NCBI GenBank assembly: GCA_021286765.1
Contig: JAJTBS010000001.1
Coordinates: forward strand, 1,054,001-1,118,000
DNA length: 64,000 nt
Source of the DNA: Holophagaceae bacterium
GTDB taxonomy: Bacteria > Acidobacteriota > Holophagae > Holophagales > Holophagaceae
Reading direction: 5' to 3'
The notes beneath the pieces are model-generated. The model was not told the DNA's origin. It saw only the letters and a list, made by a program, of their open reading frames with translations, and made no database searches. The translations under genes and the position numbers were made by a program. The first letter of the stretch is position 1. Each line of letters starts with the position of its first letter. This document shows, one piece after another, positions 9,789 through 18,652 of the stretch.

Positions 9789-10876
9789 GCCTGTCTCCAT
9801 CGGAAGCTGACGCGATGCCGCCCACCCTCCAGGCCCATGGCCAGGTCCTCGGGCTGCTCCAGCCGCTGCCGCAGGGTCTCCAGGGCCGTGCCGGTGCCTC
9901 TGGCGGTGCTGATCCCGGGACCTGGATCTTCGACCCACACATGGAGCCAGCCATCCCGCTGCGCTCCACCGATGCGCACCTCGCCGCCCTGTTCCAGGGG
10001 GGTCACCCCGTGCTTGATGGCATTCTCCACCAGCACCTGGAGGGACAGGGGAGGCACTTCGGCAAGGTCAAGTTCCTCCGGAATCTGGATGGTCACCTGC
10101 AGCCGCCGACCCAGGCGGTCCTGCTCGATGCCCAGGTAGGCTTCCACAAAGGCCAGCTCCTGTTTCAAAGACACCAGGGGGCGGGCCATCGCATCCATCA
10201 CCTGCCTGAAGATCTCCGCCAGGCGTTCGGTGGTGGCCTGGGCCGCCTTGGGGTCGGCCTCGATCTGGGCATGCAGGGTATTCAGCGCGTTGAAGATGAA
10301 ATGGGGCGCCAGCCTGGCCGCCAAGGCCTGGCCCTGGGCCGCCTTGGCGAGGGTGCGCTGCCGCTCGGCCTCGGCCCGGTGGCGTTCCAGGTGGTGGAGC
10401 AGCCTGGCCAGGATCAGCGTGAGCAGGAGCCAGGTGACCGCCTGCACGGCCTGGGGTATCTGGGGGAAAGGGTTGGCCCCGGCCGGGGCGCTGGTGGCCG
10501 TGGTCGCTTTGGCTCCCCGCCACCCTGCCAGGAAACCCTCATAGGCATCGTGCGCGGCAAAGGGGACCTGCAGCACCAGCCACACGAGCGATGCGGAGAA
10601 GGCCGTGAGGAAGAGGGCCCGGCGCCACCCCCGGCCCGCCACCTTGAGCCCCATGAACCACAGGGCGAAGGATAGCCCCAGCGTCACCCCTCCGAAGAAC
10701 CCATCGGTAACATCGCTGCCAGAGAGGGAGGACCGGGTGGGAAACAGGCCGCCGAAGGCGTTGTAGAGGCTCCCGGCAAGGACCAGGGCCGACAGGAGGG
10801 TGCGCTTGCCACTCGAGATGGGTTTGCCCAGTAAGGTCTCACGACCCCACCCCTGCCACATCGAGATTTCGCTCAT
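9785..10876 (-). CDS. LytS/YehU-type sensor histidine kinase
   Basis: A 363-residue membrane kinase. The N-terminal half holds about four membrane helices (~residues 28-48, 60-80, 92-112 and 145-165); after a coiled linker comes the His_kinase domain with the phosphorylated histidine in LAPHFIFNALNTLHAQ, and the ATPase domain with N-box LVENAIKHG and the short G-box VEDPGPGI. This is the class that pairs with LytTR regulators, as found directly downstream. Start 10876 is preferred because GGGGGA lies upstream; an ATG at 10900 has no ribosome binding site. No recognisable extracellular sensor domain, so the helices probably sense the signal. Confidence 0.9.
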   Translation of the reverse strand: MSEISMWQGWGRETLLGKPISSGKRTLLSALVLAGSLYNAFGGLFPTRSSLSGSDVTDGFFGGVTLGLSFALWFMGLKVAGRGWRRALFLTAFSASLVWLVLQVPFAAHDAYEGFLAGWRGAKATTATSAPAGANPFPQIPQAVQAVTWLLLTLILARLLHHLERHRAEAERQRTLAKAAQGQALAARLAPHFIFNALNTLHAQIEADPKAAQATTERLAEIFRQVMDAMARPLVSLKQELAFVEAYLGIEQDRLGRRLQVTIQIPEELDLAEVPPLSLQVLVENAIKHGVTPLEQGGEVRIGGAQRDGWLHVWVEDPGPGISTARGTGTALETLRQRLEQPEDLAMGLEGGRHRVSFRWRQA

Positions 10877-10966
10877 GGCCGCTTCCCCCTTCCCCGACAT
10901 TCTGAGGGTGCCGCCCCTCCTTCACGCGGGACCCTGCTGGACGGAGGCCGACTCATCTCGAACGGT

Positions 10967-12271
10967 TCACCAGGGATCCTGAACGGTACGGCCCGCCACT
11001 GCATGCTGGAGCGCCTTGAGCCCGATGTCGCGGCGGACCTGCATCCCGGGCCAGTGCACCTCCGGCAGGGAGGCCTCGATCACGGCGCGGGCCGCGGCCA
11101 GATCCGGGGCCGAGGTCGCCAGGTTCAGCACGCGGCCCCCGTTCGTCACCCACTGGCCACCCTGCTTCCGGGTACCAGCATGGATGAGCGTGGCCTGGGG
11201 CGCGCCGACGGTGATGGGCACGCCCTTCCGGGCGCCCTCCGGGTAGTCCTCTGCCGCCAGGACCACCGTGATGGCCGTGTGGGGCTTGAGCCTCAGGTCC
11301 CGGGACACCAGCCGCCCTTCGGCCACCTCCAGCAGCAGGGCCGCCAGATCCTCATCCAGCAGCTGCATGAGCACCTGGGTCTCGGGATCTCCGAAGCGCA
11401 CGTTGTACTCGAGCAGCTCAGGCCCCTTGGCCGTCCACATGACCCCCAGGAACAGGACGCCGCGCCCGATCAGCCCGTCCTTCTGCAGGCCGCGCACCGT
11501 CGGTTCCACCAGACCCGTGCGCATGCGCTCCACATCCTGGGGCCGCAGGAAGGGCAGCGGACCGAAGGCGCCCATGCCCCCGGTGTTCGGTCCCCGGTCC
11601 TGCTCGAAAATGCGCTTGTGGTCCTGGCAGGCGGGGAGCAGGGCGTAGGCCGCATGGCTGGCATCCACATCCACCAGCACATGCTGGGACAGTTCCATGC
11701 CCACCAGGGGCGCCTCGAAGACCACCGTCCGGCTGGCGTCCCCGAACTGGCCCGCCATGAAGGCCCGGAAGGTGTCCAGGGCCTCGGCCTCGCTCTGGGC
11801 CAGGACGACCCCCTTGCCCGCGGCCAGGCCGTCCGCCTTCAGCACGATGGGAAAGCCATGGGACCAGGACCGGATGAGGGCCTCGCCCCCGGCCAAGTCC
11901 GTCACGGTATGGCTGGCGGCACAAGGAATGCCGTGGCGCATCATGAAGTCCTTGGCGAAGGCCTTGCTGCCCTCCAGCCGCGCGGTGGCGGCGTCGTGAC
12001 CAAAACAGGGGATTCCCAAGAACCGCACCGCGTCCCCAACCCCGGCCACCAGGGGAACCTCGGGCCCTGCGACCACGAGGTCCGGGCGGTGGGCCGCGCA
12101 CCACTCCGCCACACTGGCGGGCTGTTCGAGGTCCAGCTTCACGCAGTCGCCCAGCTCCGCCAGCGCGTCGCTCCCGGGCGCCGAGGTGAGTTCCACGGGG
12201 GCGGCCGAGGCCCTGAGCTTCAGGGCCAGCGCGTATTCCCGGCCGCCGGAGCCGAGGAGCAGGATCTTCAT
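10967..12271 (-). CDS. purD: phosphoribosylamine--glycine ligase
   Basis: GAR synthetase, the second step of de novo purine synthesis (phosphoribosylamine + glycine + ATP). The 434-residue ATP-grasp protein starts MKILLLGSGGREYALALKL (normally GxGGREHA; here GREYA), and contains VVAGPEVPLVAGVGD, the ATP-binding LKADGLAAGKGVV (~residues 150-165), DRGPNTGGMGAFGP and LEYNVRFGDPETQVL. Start 12271 has GGGAGGT upstream; the longer frame is rejected. The His-to-Tyr change in GREHA is unusual but lies outside the catalytic residues I can name. No other pur gene is next to it; purT is 32 kb away in this window. Confidence 0.95.
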   Translation of the reverse strand: MKILLLGSGGREYALALKLRASAAPVELTSAPGSDALAELGDCVKLDLEQPASVAEWCAAHRPDLVVAGPEVPLVAGVGDAVRFLGIPCFGHDAATARLEGSKAFAKDFMMRHGIPCAASHTVTDLAGGEALIRSWSHGFPIVLKADGLAAGKGVVLAQSEAEALDTFRAFMAGQFGDASRTVVFEAPLVGMELSQHVLVDVDASHAAYALLPACQDHKRIFEQDRGPNTGGMGAFGPLPFLRPQDVERMRTGLVEPTVRGLQKDGLIGRGVLFLGVMWTAKGPELLEYNVRFGDPETQVLMQLLDEDLAALLLEVAEGRLVSRDLRLKPHTAITVVLAAEDYPEGARKGVPITVGAPQATLIHAGTRKQGGQWVTNGGRVLNLATSAPDLAAARAVIEASLPEVHWPGMQVRRDIGLKALQHAVAGRTVQDPW

Positions 12272-12459
12272 GGGACCTCCCGAGGACCACCAGTATCCCG
12301 CAGGCCGGCCCCGGTTCACCCCTCGGGATCTCCGATTCACGTTGCCTGGACCCGGTTCGCCCCACATTCCTGGCCAGGGATGCGAAGCATTCTCATGCTG
12401 GTGGGCGTCATTCCAACCACCTCGCCGGGCCAGGCCCGGTACCTGCCACAGGAGGCACC

Positions 12460-13032
12460 ATGAACCGCCTTTCGACTTCCCTCAGCGCGGCCGCCCTGGT
12501 CCTGGCCGGTCTCGCCCTCTCCGCAGAGGATTTCCAGCCGCTGATGAAGGCCACCCAGGCCACCTGGCCCGAGAAGCGCCACATCGGCGTGATCTGCAAC
12601 TACCGGGCGAACGAGTCCCAGGTGTGGGCGCTGGCCAAGGCGGCGGGGGAGGGCTCCCTGATTACCGTGGTGGATGCCCGCACCGCCGACCAATCCAGCG
12701 CCGCAGCCTACCTCCTGGCCAACCAGAAGGCGGACTATCTGGTGCTCATGCCCGGAGACCACCACTTCCGCGATGGCTCCTTCGCCGCGACTGTGGCGGT
12801 GAACCGGCTGGCCAGCCGGGGGGTCCCCGCCATCGGCACCATGCCCTCGGCCCTGAAGCAGGGGGCGGTCTTCTGCGTGGGCGATGGCACCGAGGGCCAG
12901 ATCCTGGTGACCGACCGGCTCATCGGCACGGTGGACGTGATCCTGCCGGACCCGGCCAAGGCCAGTGAGAAGGCAAGCCTGGTCCTGCGGCGGGAAGGCA
13001 TGGCCACGGTCTCGGTGCGCGTCGCTGAATAG
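12460..13032 (+). CDS. hypothetical secreted protein
   Basis: A 190-residue protein with a clear Sec signal peptide (basic NR start, hydrophobic stretch, ALSAED cleavage region near residue 22). The mature part alternates beta strands and helices (IGVICNYRA, LITVVDART, ADYLVLMPGD, PAIGTMPS, AVFCVGDG), suggesting a small periplasmic Rossmann-like or ABC-substrate-binding-like domain, but I do not recognise a family. An AGGAGG ribosome binding site is at 12450-12455, and a perfect 15-base palindrome (CCGGGCC-A-GGCCCGG, 12425-12439) lies just before it. It ends at a strong terminator shared with the convergent LytTR gene. Confidence 0.65.
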   Translation: MNRLSTSLSAAALVLAGLALSAEDFQPLMKATQATWPEKRHIGVICNYRANESQVWALAKAAGEGSLITVVDARTADQSSAAAYLLANQKADYLVLMPGDHHFRDGSFAATVAVNRLASRGVPAIGTMPSALKQGAVFCVGDGTEGQILVTDRLIGTVDVILPDPAKASEKASLVLRREGMATVSVRVAE

Positions 13033-13050
13033 TCCCTGCCGTTCCAGGTG

Positions 13051-13077
13051 GGGGAGCCCGGCGATGCCGGGCTCCCC
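13051..13077. terminator. bidirectional terminator hairpin
   Basis: A perfect 12-base-pair stem (GGGGAGCCCGGC / GCCGGGCTCCCC) with a 3-base loop sits between two convergent genes, 18 bases after one stop and 4 bases before the other. There is no long T tract, as is common in GC-rich genomes. Confidence 0.8.
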
Positions 13078-13081
13078 TCGT

Positions 13082-13834
13082 TCAGAGCCACTCCCCGAAC
13101 TGCTCCCGGAAGGTACGGCTCAGCGTCAGCTTGGTGCCGTCCCGCATGATCACCAGGTAGTCTCCCCCGGACCAGGGCTGGAACTCCTTGATGCAATCCA
13201 GGTTCACGATGGCGGAGCGGTGGATGCGCCGGAACTGCGCCGGGTCCAGCCGGCCCAGGACCCCCGTCATGGTCTGGCGGAGCAGGTGCGACGTGCCCTC
13301 CACATGCAAGCGCACATAGTTGTCCTCGGCTTCGATCCACTGAATGGCGGCGGTCCGCACCAGGAGATGGCGATCACCCTGCTTCACCAGCAGGCGGTCC
13401 ACCCAGGGCCGCTCCTGGCGCAGGCCGTCGATGAGGGCCTCCAGGTTGGGGCCGGTGCCGTCCTGATGGTGGACGCACCAGCGGCGGGCTCGCTCAAGGG
13501 CGTGGTGGAAGCGCTCCACCGAGAAGGGCTTCAGGAGGTAGTCGAGGGCATGGACCTCGAAGGCGCGCAGCGCGTGTTGGTCGTAGGCCGTGATGAAGAG
13601 AGTGGGCGGCATGGCCTCGGCCCCCACAGCTTCCACCACCCCGAAGCCATCCAGCTCGGGCATCTGGATGTCCAGGAACACCAGGTCTGGCTTCAGGTCC
13701 TCGATGGCCTTGACCGCCTCAAGGCCGTTATCGCACTCCCCCGCCACGGTGATGTCCGTGGCGCGGCGCAACAGGTGCCGGATCCGCTGCCGGGCCAGCG
13801 GTTCGTCATCCACCACCAGGGCGCGGAGGTTCAT
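13082..13834 (-). CDS. LytTR-type response regulator
   Basis: A 250-residue regulator like the one at 9.1 kb but distinct in sequence. The receiver has Asp9-Asp10, phosphoacceptor Asp55 (LVFLDIQMPELDG), Thr in FITAYDQHA and Lys in DYLLKPFS; the LytTR domain covers ~residues 145-250 (FRRIHRSAIVNLDCIKEFQ). The region between them (RWCVHHQDGTGPNLEALID) is a longer linker than usual. It overlaps the stop of its kinase partner by 4 bases. Two different LytTR pairs within 6 kb raises the possibility of cross-talk or an old duplication. Confidence 0.92.
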   Translation of the reverse strand: MNLRALVVDDEPLARQRIRHLLRRATDITVAGECDNGLEAVKAIEDLKPDLVFLDIQMPELDGFGVVEAVGAEAMPPTLFITAYDQHALRAFEVHALDYLLKPFSVERFHHALERARRWCVHHQDGTGPNLEALIDGLRQERPWVDRLLVKQGDRHLLVRTAAIQWIEAEDNYVRLHVEGTSHLLRQTMTGVLGRLDPAQFRRIHRSAIVNLDCIKEFQPWSGGDYLVIMRDGTKLTLSRTFREQFGEWL

Positions 13835-14913
13835 GCCTCACCTTCCGGGGGATCGAGGGGCAGCCGCAGGATGACCAGGGTCCCTCGGCCCGCGGCGCCA
13901 AGGAGGTCCAGCTGCCCCCGGCCCTTGTAGAGCAGACCCAGGCGGGACCGCACGTTGGCCAGGCCGACCCCTTCCCGCCCCGGCGCGAAGCCCTCGCCGT
14001 CATCTTGGATCTCCAGGACCAGGCTGCCAGGTTCCCGGCGGCCCCGGATCATCAGGGTCCCACCTTGGGGTCGATCTGCCAGTCCGTGCTTCAGGGCATT
14101 CTCCACCAGGGGCTGGAGGATGAAGCTGGGGACCCTTAGCTCCATCAGGTCCGCCGGGATCTGGACTTCGACCCGGAGCCGCTCCTGGAAGCGGATCTGC
14201 TCGATGGCCAGGTAGTCCTGGATGAAGGCCAGCTCCCGCCGGAGCGGCAGCAGCTGCTCGTGGGGGGCGTCCAAGGTGGTCCGGAGGAAGTCACCCAGGC
14301 GGCTGATCATCTCGTCCGCGCCATCTGGGTTCGAGTGGACCAGCGCCGAGATGGAGTTCAGCGTGTTGAACAGGAAGTGGGGCTGCAGCTGCATGCGGAG
14401 CGCCATGTTCTGCGCTTCCGCGAACCGGGTCTCCAGGCGGGCGGCCTCCACCTCCCGGGCCTTGTACTTCCGGTAGATCCTCAGCCCGTGGAAGGCTGCC
14501 ACCACAGCCCACATGAAGAGCAGGTTCGTGTGGAAGTAGGCCCGATAGAAGCGGGGCAGCCCCTTCAGCACCATGGCCAGGTCCAGCGGCTTATTCCATT
14601 CGTCGGACTGCACCCACAGCGAAATCAGGTAGGCGATCAGCAGGCCCAGGGCCGCCACGGCCACGCTGGCCAGCAGGTGGAGCGCCCAGACCCGCCAGTG
14701 GGACCAGGCGAAGGTCTCGATGGGTCGGCGGTTGGCCAGCCAGAGCAGGAACAGGCCCAGGAGCCCCCAGGTGGCGTTCTGGAGCAGGTTCAGCATCAAC
14801 ATGCGGACCAGGGAAGCCGAGGGGTACATCACCAGGTCCCAGCTGGTCATGTAGAGCCCCATCAGGGCCCAGATGCCCCAGTACCAACCCCACCTCGGTT
14901 GCACACGGTCCAT
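13831..14913 (-). CDS. LytS/YehU-type sensor histidine kinase
   Basis: A 360-residue membrane kinase with about four helices (residues ~10-28, 38-60, 72-98 and 125-145), a coiled linker rich in Arg/Glu (KAREVEAARLETRFAE), the phosphorylated histidine in LQPHFLFNTLNSISALVHS, N-box LQPLVENALKHGL, and G-boxes DDGEGF and GVGLANVRSRL. It is more canonical than the kinase at 9.8 kb (which lacks the GVGL form). It is coupled to the LytTR regulator downstream by ATGA. The 157 bases between its start and tpx on the other strand hold both promoters but no motif I can name. Confidence 0.92.
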   Translation of the reverse strand: MDRVQPRWGWYWGIWALMGLYMTSWDLVMYPSASLVRMLMLNLLQNATWGLLGLFLLWLANRRPIETFAWSHWRVWALHLLASVAVAALGLLIAYLISLWVQSDEWNKPLDLAMVLKGLPRFYRAYFHTNLLFMWAVVAAFHGLRIYRKYKAREVEAARLETRFAEAQNMALRMQLQPHFLFNTLNSISALVHSNPDGADEMISRLGDFLRTTLDAPHEQLLPLRRELAFIQDYLAIEQIRFQERLRVEVQIPADLMELRVPSFILQPLVENALKHGLADRPQGGTLMIRGRREPGSLVLEIQDDGEGFAPGREGVGLANVRSRLGLLYKGRGQLDLLGAAGRGTLVILRLPLDPPEGEA

Positions 14914-15070
14914 GCCCCAAGCCTAGATGAGTGAACCTGTTCCCACCAGCGATCCGGGGGCGAGGCGAGGGATTCGGGGGGTGACCCGGAGTTCGAATGG
15001 ATGCCTGGGTCAGGAATGCCTCCCATCACAGCTGCCATGGGAGTAGCATGACCCCGCCGGGAGGATCCAC

Positions 15071-15616
15071 ATGGCCACCATCACCTTGAACGGTCACCCC
15101 ACCCACACCTGCGGAGAGCTTCCGCTCGTCGGCCACGCCACCCCGCCCTTCACGCTCACCCGCAAGGACCTGAGCGAGGTCAGCAGCGTGGACCTGGCAG
15201 GCCAGCGGGTCATCCTCAGCATCTTCCCCAGCCTGGACACCTCCACCTGCGCGGAGAGCGTGCGGAAGTTCAACCACCTGACGGCGGACCTCCAGGACGC
15301 GGTGATGCTCTGTGTCTCCATGGACCTGCCCTTCGCGCAATCGCAGTTCTGCGGCGCCGAGCACCTGGAGCGGGTGGTGACCGCCTCCGCGTTCCGGCAC
15401 CTCGACTTCGGCACGGCCTTCGGCGTCACGATCACCGATGGCCCCATGCGGGGCCTGTTCGCCCGGGCCGTGGTGGCCCTGGACGAGAACGGGACCGTCG
15501 TGCACACAGAACTGGTGCCGGAGCTCACCCAGGAGCCGGACTACGACCTAGCCATCCACGCCATCCGGAATCGCCACCACCCCTGCCCCGAAGACGCCCT
15601 CGAGAGCTCCGAATAG
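15071..15616 (+). CDS. tpx: thiol peroxidase (Tpx type, atypical 2-Cys peroxiredoxin)
   Basis: A 181-residue peroxiredoxin reducing lipid and hydrogen peroxides with thioredoxin. The peroxidatic Cys60 is in FPSLDTSTCAESVRKFN, and the resolving Cys94 is in QSQFCGAEHLE, the spacing of the Tpx subfamily. Thr57 of the DTxTC motif and the catalytic Arg are present. The C-terminus extends about 15 residues beyond E. coli Tpx (RNRHHPCPEDALESSE) and carries an extra cysteine. The GGGAGGAT ribosome binding site supports the start. A strong hairpin follows the stop. Confidence 0.95.
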   Translation: MATITLNGHPTHTCGELPLVGHATPPFTLTRKDLSEVSSVDLAGQRVILSIFPSLDTSTCAESVRKFNHLTADLQDAVMLCVSMDLPFAQSQFCGAEHLERVVTASAFRHLDFGTAFGVTITDGPMRGLFARAVVALDENGTVVHTELVPELTQEPDYDLAIHAIRNRHHPCPEDALESSE

Positions 15617-15619
15617 GCG

Positions 15620-15646
15620 AAGAGGGCCGGCGATCCCGGCCCTCTT
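15620..15646. terminator. bidirectional terminator hairpin
   Basis: An 11-base-pair perfect stem (AAGAGGGCCGG / CCGGCCCTCTT) with a 5-base loop begins four bases after the tpx stop and lies 16 bases from the end of the convergent leuD-like gene. Read in either direction it ends in CTCTT, so it probably serves both. Confidence 0.8.
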
Positions 15647-15661
15647 CCTGGTCTGGGCCGT

Positions 15662-16153
15662 TCAGGCCTTCGCCATCAGCCGGGCGCGGGTGTAGGGAAT
15701 CAGTCCGCCCGCATCCATGATGCCCTTGCGGGCGGCAGGCAGCTTCACCTGGTCGAAGCTCTTCCCCGTGGTCTTGTTCAGCACCTGGTCCGCGGTGAAC
15801 TCCAGGTCGTCCCCTTCGTTGGCCTCAAGGGAAGGACAGATCACGACCTGCAGGCCGAGGTTGATGCTGTTCTGCAGGAAGATGCGCGAGATGCTCTTGG
15901 CCACCACGGCCACCTCATGGCCCTTCAGCGTGGAGCAGGCCTGCTCGCGGCTGGAACCGCAGCCGAAATTCTCCCCGCCCACGATGATCGAACCGGCCGG
16001 AAAGGCCTTGGCCTTGAGCTGGGCGTTGAACTCCGTGCGGTCGAAGAAGGCGAACTGGGGCGTCTCCGTGGGCAGCACCGTGGCCATGAAGCGGCCAGGA
16101 TAGATGTCGTCGGTGCTGATGTCATTCTCGAGCTTGATGATGACCTTGGACAT
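15662..16153 (-). CDS. aconitase-family hydro-lyase, small subunit (LeuD/DmdB-like)
   Basis: A 163-residue swivel-domain subunit of a heterodimeric dehydratase in the isopropylmalate isomerase/homoaconitase/dimethylmalate dehydratase group. It has ISTDDIYPGRF near the N-terminus and the substrate-binding GGENFGCGSSREQA (~residues 58-72). It is short like the archaeal-type LeuD. It lies 3 bases downstream of the large subunit. The operon contains a CoA-transferase and an HMG-CoA-lyase-family enzyme but no leuA, so I read it as acting on a branched C5-C6 dicarboxylate rather than in leucine synthesis; leucine synthesis cannot be excluded. Confidence 0.85.
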   Translation of the reverse strand: MSKVIIKLENDISTDDIYPGRFMATVLPTETPQFAFFDRTEFNAQLKAKAFPAGSIIVGGENFGCGSSREQACSTLKGHEVAVVAKSISRIFLQNSINLGLQVVICPSLEANEGDDLEFTADQVLNKTTGKSFDQVKLPAARKGIMDAGGLIPYTRARLMAKA

Positions 16154-16156
16154 GGT

Positions 16157-17443
16157 TCAGCCCTTTCGCGGATCGGTGATGACGCCGGTGATGGCGGAGG
16201 CGGCGGCCACCACGGGACTGCAGAGGTAGACCTCGCCCGTGGGATTGCCCATGCGGCCCTTGAAGTTGCGGTTGGTGGTGCTGAGGGCCACCTCGTGGTC
16301 GCCCAGGGCGCCCTCGTGCACGCCGAGGCAGGGCCCGCAGCCGGAGTTCATGACCACGGCGCCGGCCTTCATGAAGTCGTGGATGTAGCCCATGTCCAGG
16401 GCCTTCGCGAAGATCTTGCTCGAGGCGGGGAACACCAACATGCGGGTGCCCTCGGCCACCTTCTTGCCGCGCAGGATGGCCGCGGCCTCCGCCAGGTCAT
16501 CCAGCCGGCCGTTGGTGCAGCTGCCGATGACGATCTGCTGGACCTTGGTGCCGACCACGTGGTCGATGGCCTTCACGTTGTCCACCATGTGCGGGCAGGC
16601 GATCTGCGGAGCCAGGGTGGAGACATCGATCTCCACCGTCTGCACGTAGGCCGCATCGGCATCCGGCGTGACGCAGGGGATCGCTTCGGTCACGCCCGCT
16701 TCCTCGCGGAGGTAGCGGACGGTCTCCTCATCCCCGGGGACGATGCCGGAGGTGGCGCCGGCCTCGACGCTCATGTTGCAGATGGCGATGCGGCCGCTGG
16801 TGCTCATCTTGCGGATGGTCTCGCCATGGAACTCCAGCACCTTGAAGTTGGCGCCCTGGGCCGTGAGCTTGCCGATGAGGTGCAGGATCAGGTCCTTGGG
16901 CCCCACCATCGGCGGGAACTCGCCCTTGACCACCACCTTGATGGTGGCGGGCACTTCGATGTTCACCGCGATGCCCAGGCTCCAGGCGGAGGCCATCTCG
17001 GTGGCGCCCACGCCGAAGCTGAAGGCACCCAGGGCGCCGTGGCTGGTGGTGTGGGAATCGGTGCCCAGCACCACGAAGCCCGGCCGCACGTAGCCGTATT
17101 CAGGGAGGATCTGGTGGCAGATGCCGCCCACGTCGCCGCGCACATCGTGGAACTTGGTGATGCTGTTGGCCGCCACGAAGCCGCGGATCTTCTTGTGGTT
17201 CGTGGCCGTCTTCGGAGACTCCGCGGGGACGCGGTGGTCGAAGATGATGGCGATGCGGGAGGGGTCCCACACCTTGGGCTCGAGGCCCGTCCCCTGGAAC
17301 ACCTCCTGGAACTGGTTGATCACCAGGGCCGCGTTCTCGTGGGACATGGCGAGGTCCACCGCCGGTTCCACCACGTCGCCCACCTTCACGGAGGGCAGGC
17401 CCGCCGCACGGGCCAGGATCTTTTCAACCACAGTCATTCCCAT
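16157..17443 (-). CDS. aconitase-family hydro-lyase, large subunit (LeuC/DmdA-like)
   Basis: A 428-residue 4Fe-4S hydro-lyase subunit of the archaeal-type LeuC/HacA/DmdA class (the bacterial LeuC is ~470). The cluster cysteines are in IGSCTNGR and NSGCGPCLG, with GTDSHTTSHGALGAFSFGVG near residue 125. AGGAGG sits five bases before the ATG at 17443, just after the CoA-transferase stop, so the gene is clearly part of the five-gene operon. Family members isomerise isopropylmalate, homocitrate, citramalate or dimethylmalate; the context (CoA-transferase plus acyl-CoA lyase) favours citramalate- or dimethylmalate-type chemistry, which is inference. Confidence 0.87.
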   Translation of the reverse strand: MGMTVVEKILARAAGLPSVKVGDVVEPAVDLAMSHENAALVINQFQEVFQGTGLEPKVWDPSRIAIIFDHRVPAESPKTATNHKKIRGFVAANSITKFHDVRGDVGGICHQILPEYGYVRPGFVVLGTDSHTTSHGALGAFSFGVGATEMASAWSLGIAVNIEVPATIKVVVKGEFPPMVGPKDLILHLIGKLTAQGANFKVLEFHGETIRKMSTSGRIAICNMSVEAGATSGIVPGDEETVRYLREEAGVTEAIPCVTPDADAAYVQTVEIDVSTLAPQIACPHMVDNVKAIDHVVGTKVQQIVIGSCTNGRLDDLAEAAAILRGKKVAEGTRMLVFPASSKIFAKALDMGYIHDFMKAGAVVMNSGCGPCLGVHEGALGDHEVALSTTNRNFKGRMGNPTGEVYLCSPVVAAASAITGVITDPRKG

Positions 17444-17452
17444 ACAACCTCC

Positions 17453-18652
17453 TCAGATCACGCCTTTGGTTTTCAGTTCAGAGAGTTCGGTTTCAGAGAG
17501 CCCCAGCGCCCCGTAGATGGTCCGGTTGTGCTCGCCCAGGGTGGGGGGCGGCGTGTCCACGGAGCCAGGCGTCTTGTCGAACAGCGCCGTGAGGCCGAAG
17601 ACCTCCACCTCGCCGATGCCCGCCACCGGCACCTTCTGGAGCACCTTCCGGTGCTGCACCTGGGGCTGCCGCAGGGCTGCCTCCAGGGTGAGGATGTCCC
17701 CGCTGGGCACATCCTTGGCGTTCAGGGCCTCCACCCAGTGGGCAGTGGGCCGCTGGGCCAGCTTGGCCTCCAGGAGCGGGGTGAGCGCCTTCCGGTTCTT
17801 CTTGCGGGTGTCACGCTCCTGGAAGCGCGGGTCCGTCTTCAGCTCCGGAACCTCCAGCACCTCACAGACCGCCTCCCACTGCTCCTGCTTGTTGGCGGCG
17901 ATGTTGATGTGGCCATCCTGGGTGCGGAAGGTGCCGCTGGGCGCCGCGGTGAAGTTGTCATTGCCCATGAGCACCGGCTGTTCCCCGCCGATGAGCAGGT
18001 TGGCCGCCACCCAACCCATGAGGGGCATGATGCTGTCCAGCAGGGCCACATCGATGAACTGGCCCTCACCGGTGCGCTCGCGGTGGAACAGCGCAGCCAT
18101 CACGGCGAAGGCCGCGTTGAGGCCCCCCACGGTGTCGCACACCGGGAAGCCGGTGCGCAGCGGGTTCAGGCGCTCGTCGCCGTTGACCGCCATCTCGCCC
18201 GACAGGCCCTGGATGATCTGATCGTAGGCGGGCTTGAGGGCATCCGGGCCCGTCTGGCCGAAGCCGGAGATGGCGCAGTAGATGAGCCTGGGGTTGATCT
18301 CCGCCAAGCTCTTGTAGCCCAGCCCCAGACGCTCCATGACGCCCGGTCGGAAGTTCTCCACCAGCACATCCGCGTCCTTCACCAGCTTGCGGAAAAGTTC
18401 CTTGCCCTCGGGGGACTTGGTGTTCAGGGTGATCGACAGCTTGTTGCAGTTCTGCGCCAGGAAGCTGGTGCCCATGAGCTGCTTGTTCAGCCCCGGCACG
18501 ATGCCCAGCTTGCGGGCCAAGTCGCCATCCTTGGGATTCTCCACCTTGATGACCTCGGCGCCGAGAAGCGCCAGGTGCAGCGTGGTGAAGGGCCCGGACA
18601 GCACGTTTGTGAGGTCCAGGACCTTGATGCCATCGAGAATTTTCCTGCTCAT
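17453..18652 (-). CDS. CaiB/BaiF family CoA-transferase
   Basis: A 399-residue class III CoA-transferase, which moves CoA between carboxylic acids. The N-terminus GIKVLDLTNVLSGPFTTLHL, the GAEVIKVENPKDGD segment, VENFRPGVMERLGL and the catalytic-aspartate region VCDTVGGLNAAFAV are all typical, as is the late RTQDGHINIA segment. It overlaps the stop of the lyase gene upstream by 4 bases. Next to an HMG-CoA-lyase-family enzyme, the likely job is activating a hydroxy-dicarboxylate (for example citramalate with succinyl-CoA as donor) for cleavage. The acceptor is not deducible from sequence. Confidence 0.9.
   Translation of the reverse strand: MSRKILDGIKVLDLTNVLSGPFTTLHLALLGAEVIKVENPKDGDLARKLGIVPGLNKQLMGTSFLAQNCNKLSITLNTKSPEGKELFRKLVKDADVLVENFRPGVMERLGLGYKSLAEINPRLIYCAISGFGQTGPDALKPAYDQIIQGLSGEMAVNGDERLNPLRTGFPVCDTVGGLNAAFAVMAALFHRERTGEGQFIDVALLDSIMPLMGWVAANLLIGGEQPVLMGNDNFTAAPSGTFRTQDGHINIAANKQEQWEAVCEVLEVPELKTDPRFQERDTRKKNRKALTPLLEAKLAQRPTAHWVEALNAKDVPSGDILTLEAALRQPQVQHRKVLQKVPVAGIGEVEVFGLTALFDKTPGSVDTPPPTLGEHNRTIYGALGLSETELSELKTKGVI

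Noticed and set aside
10877-10900. Upstream ATG at 10900 as the start of the first LytS kinase
   Set aside because: It has no ribosome binding site, whereas ATG 10876 is preceded by a purine-rich GGGGGA.
15662-17443. Calling the LeuC/LeuD pair simply leucine biosynthesis
   Set aside because: The operon has a CoA-transferase and an acyl-CoA lyase and no leuA, and the linked dehydrogenase has an isocitrate-like ENTEDLYAG segment rather than the LeuB one. Leucine synthesis is still possible but not the best reading.
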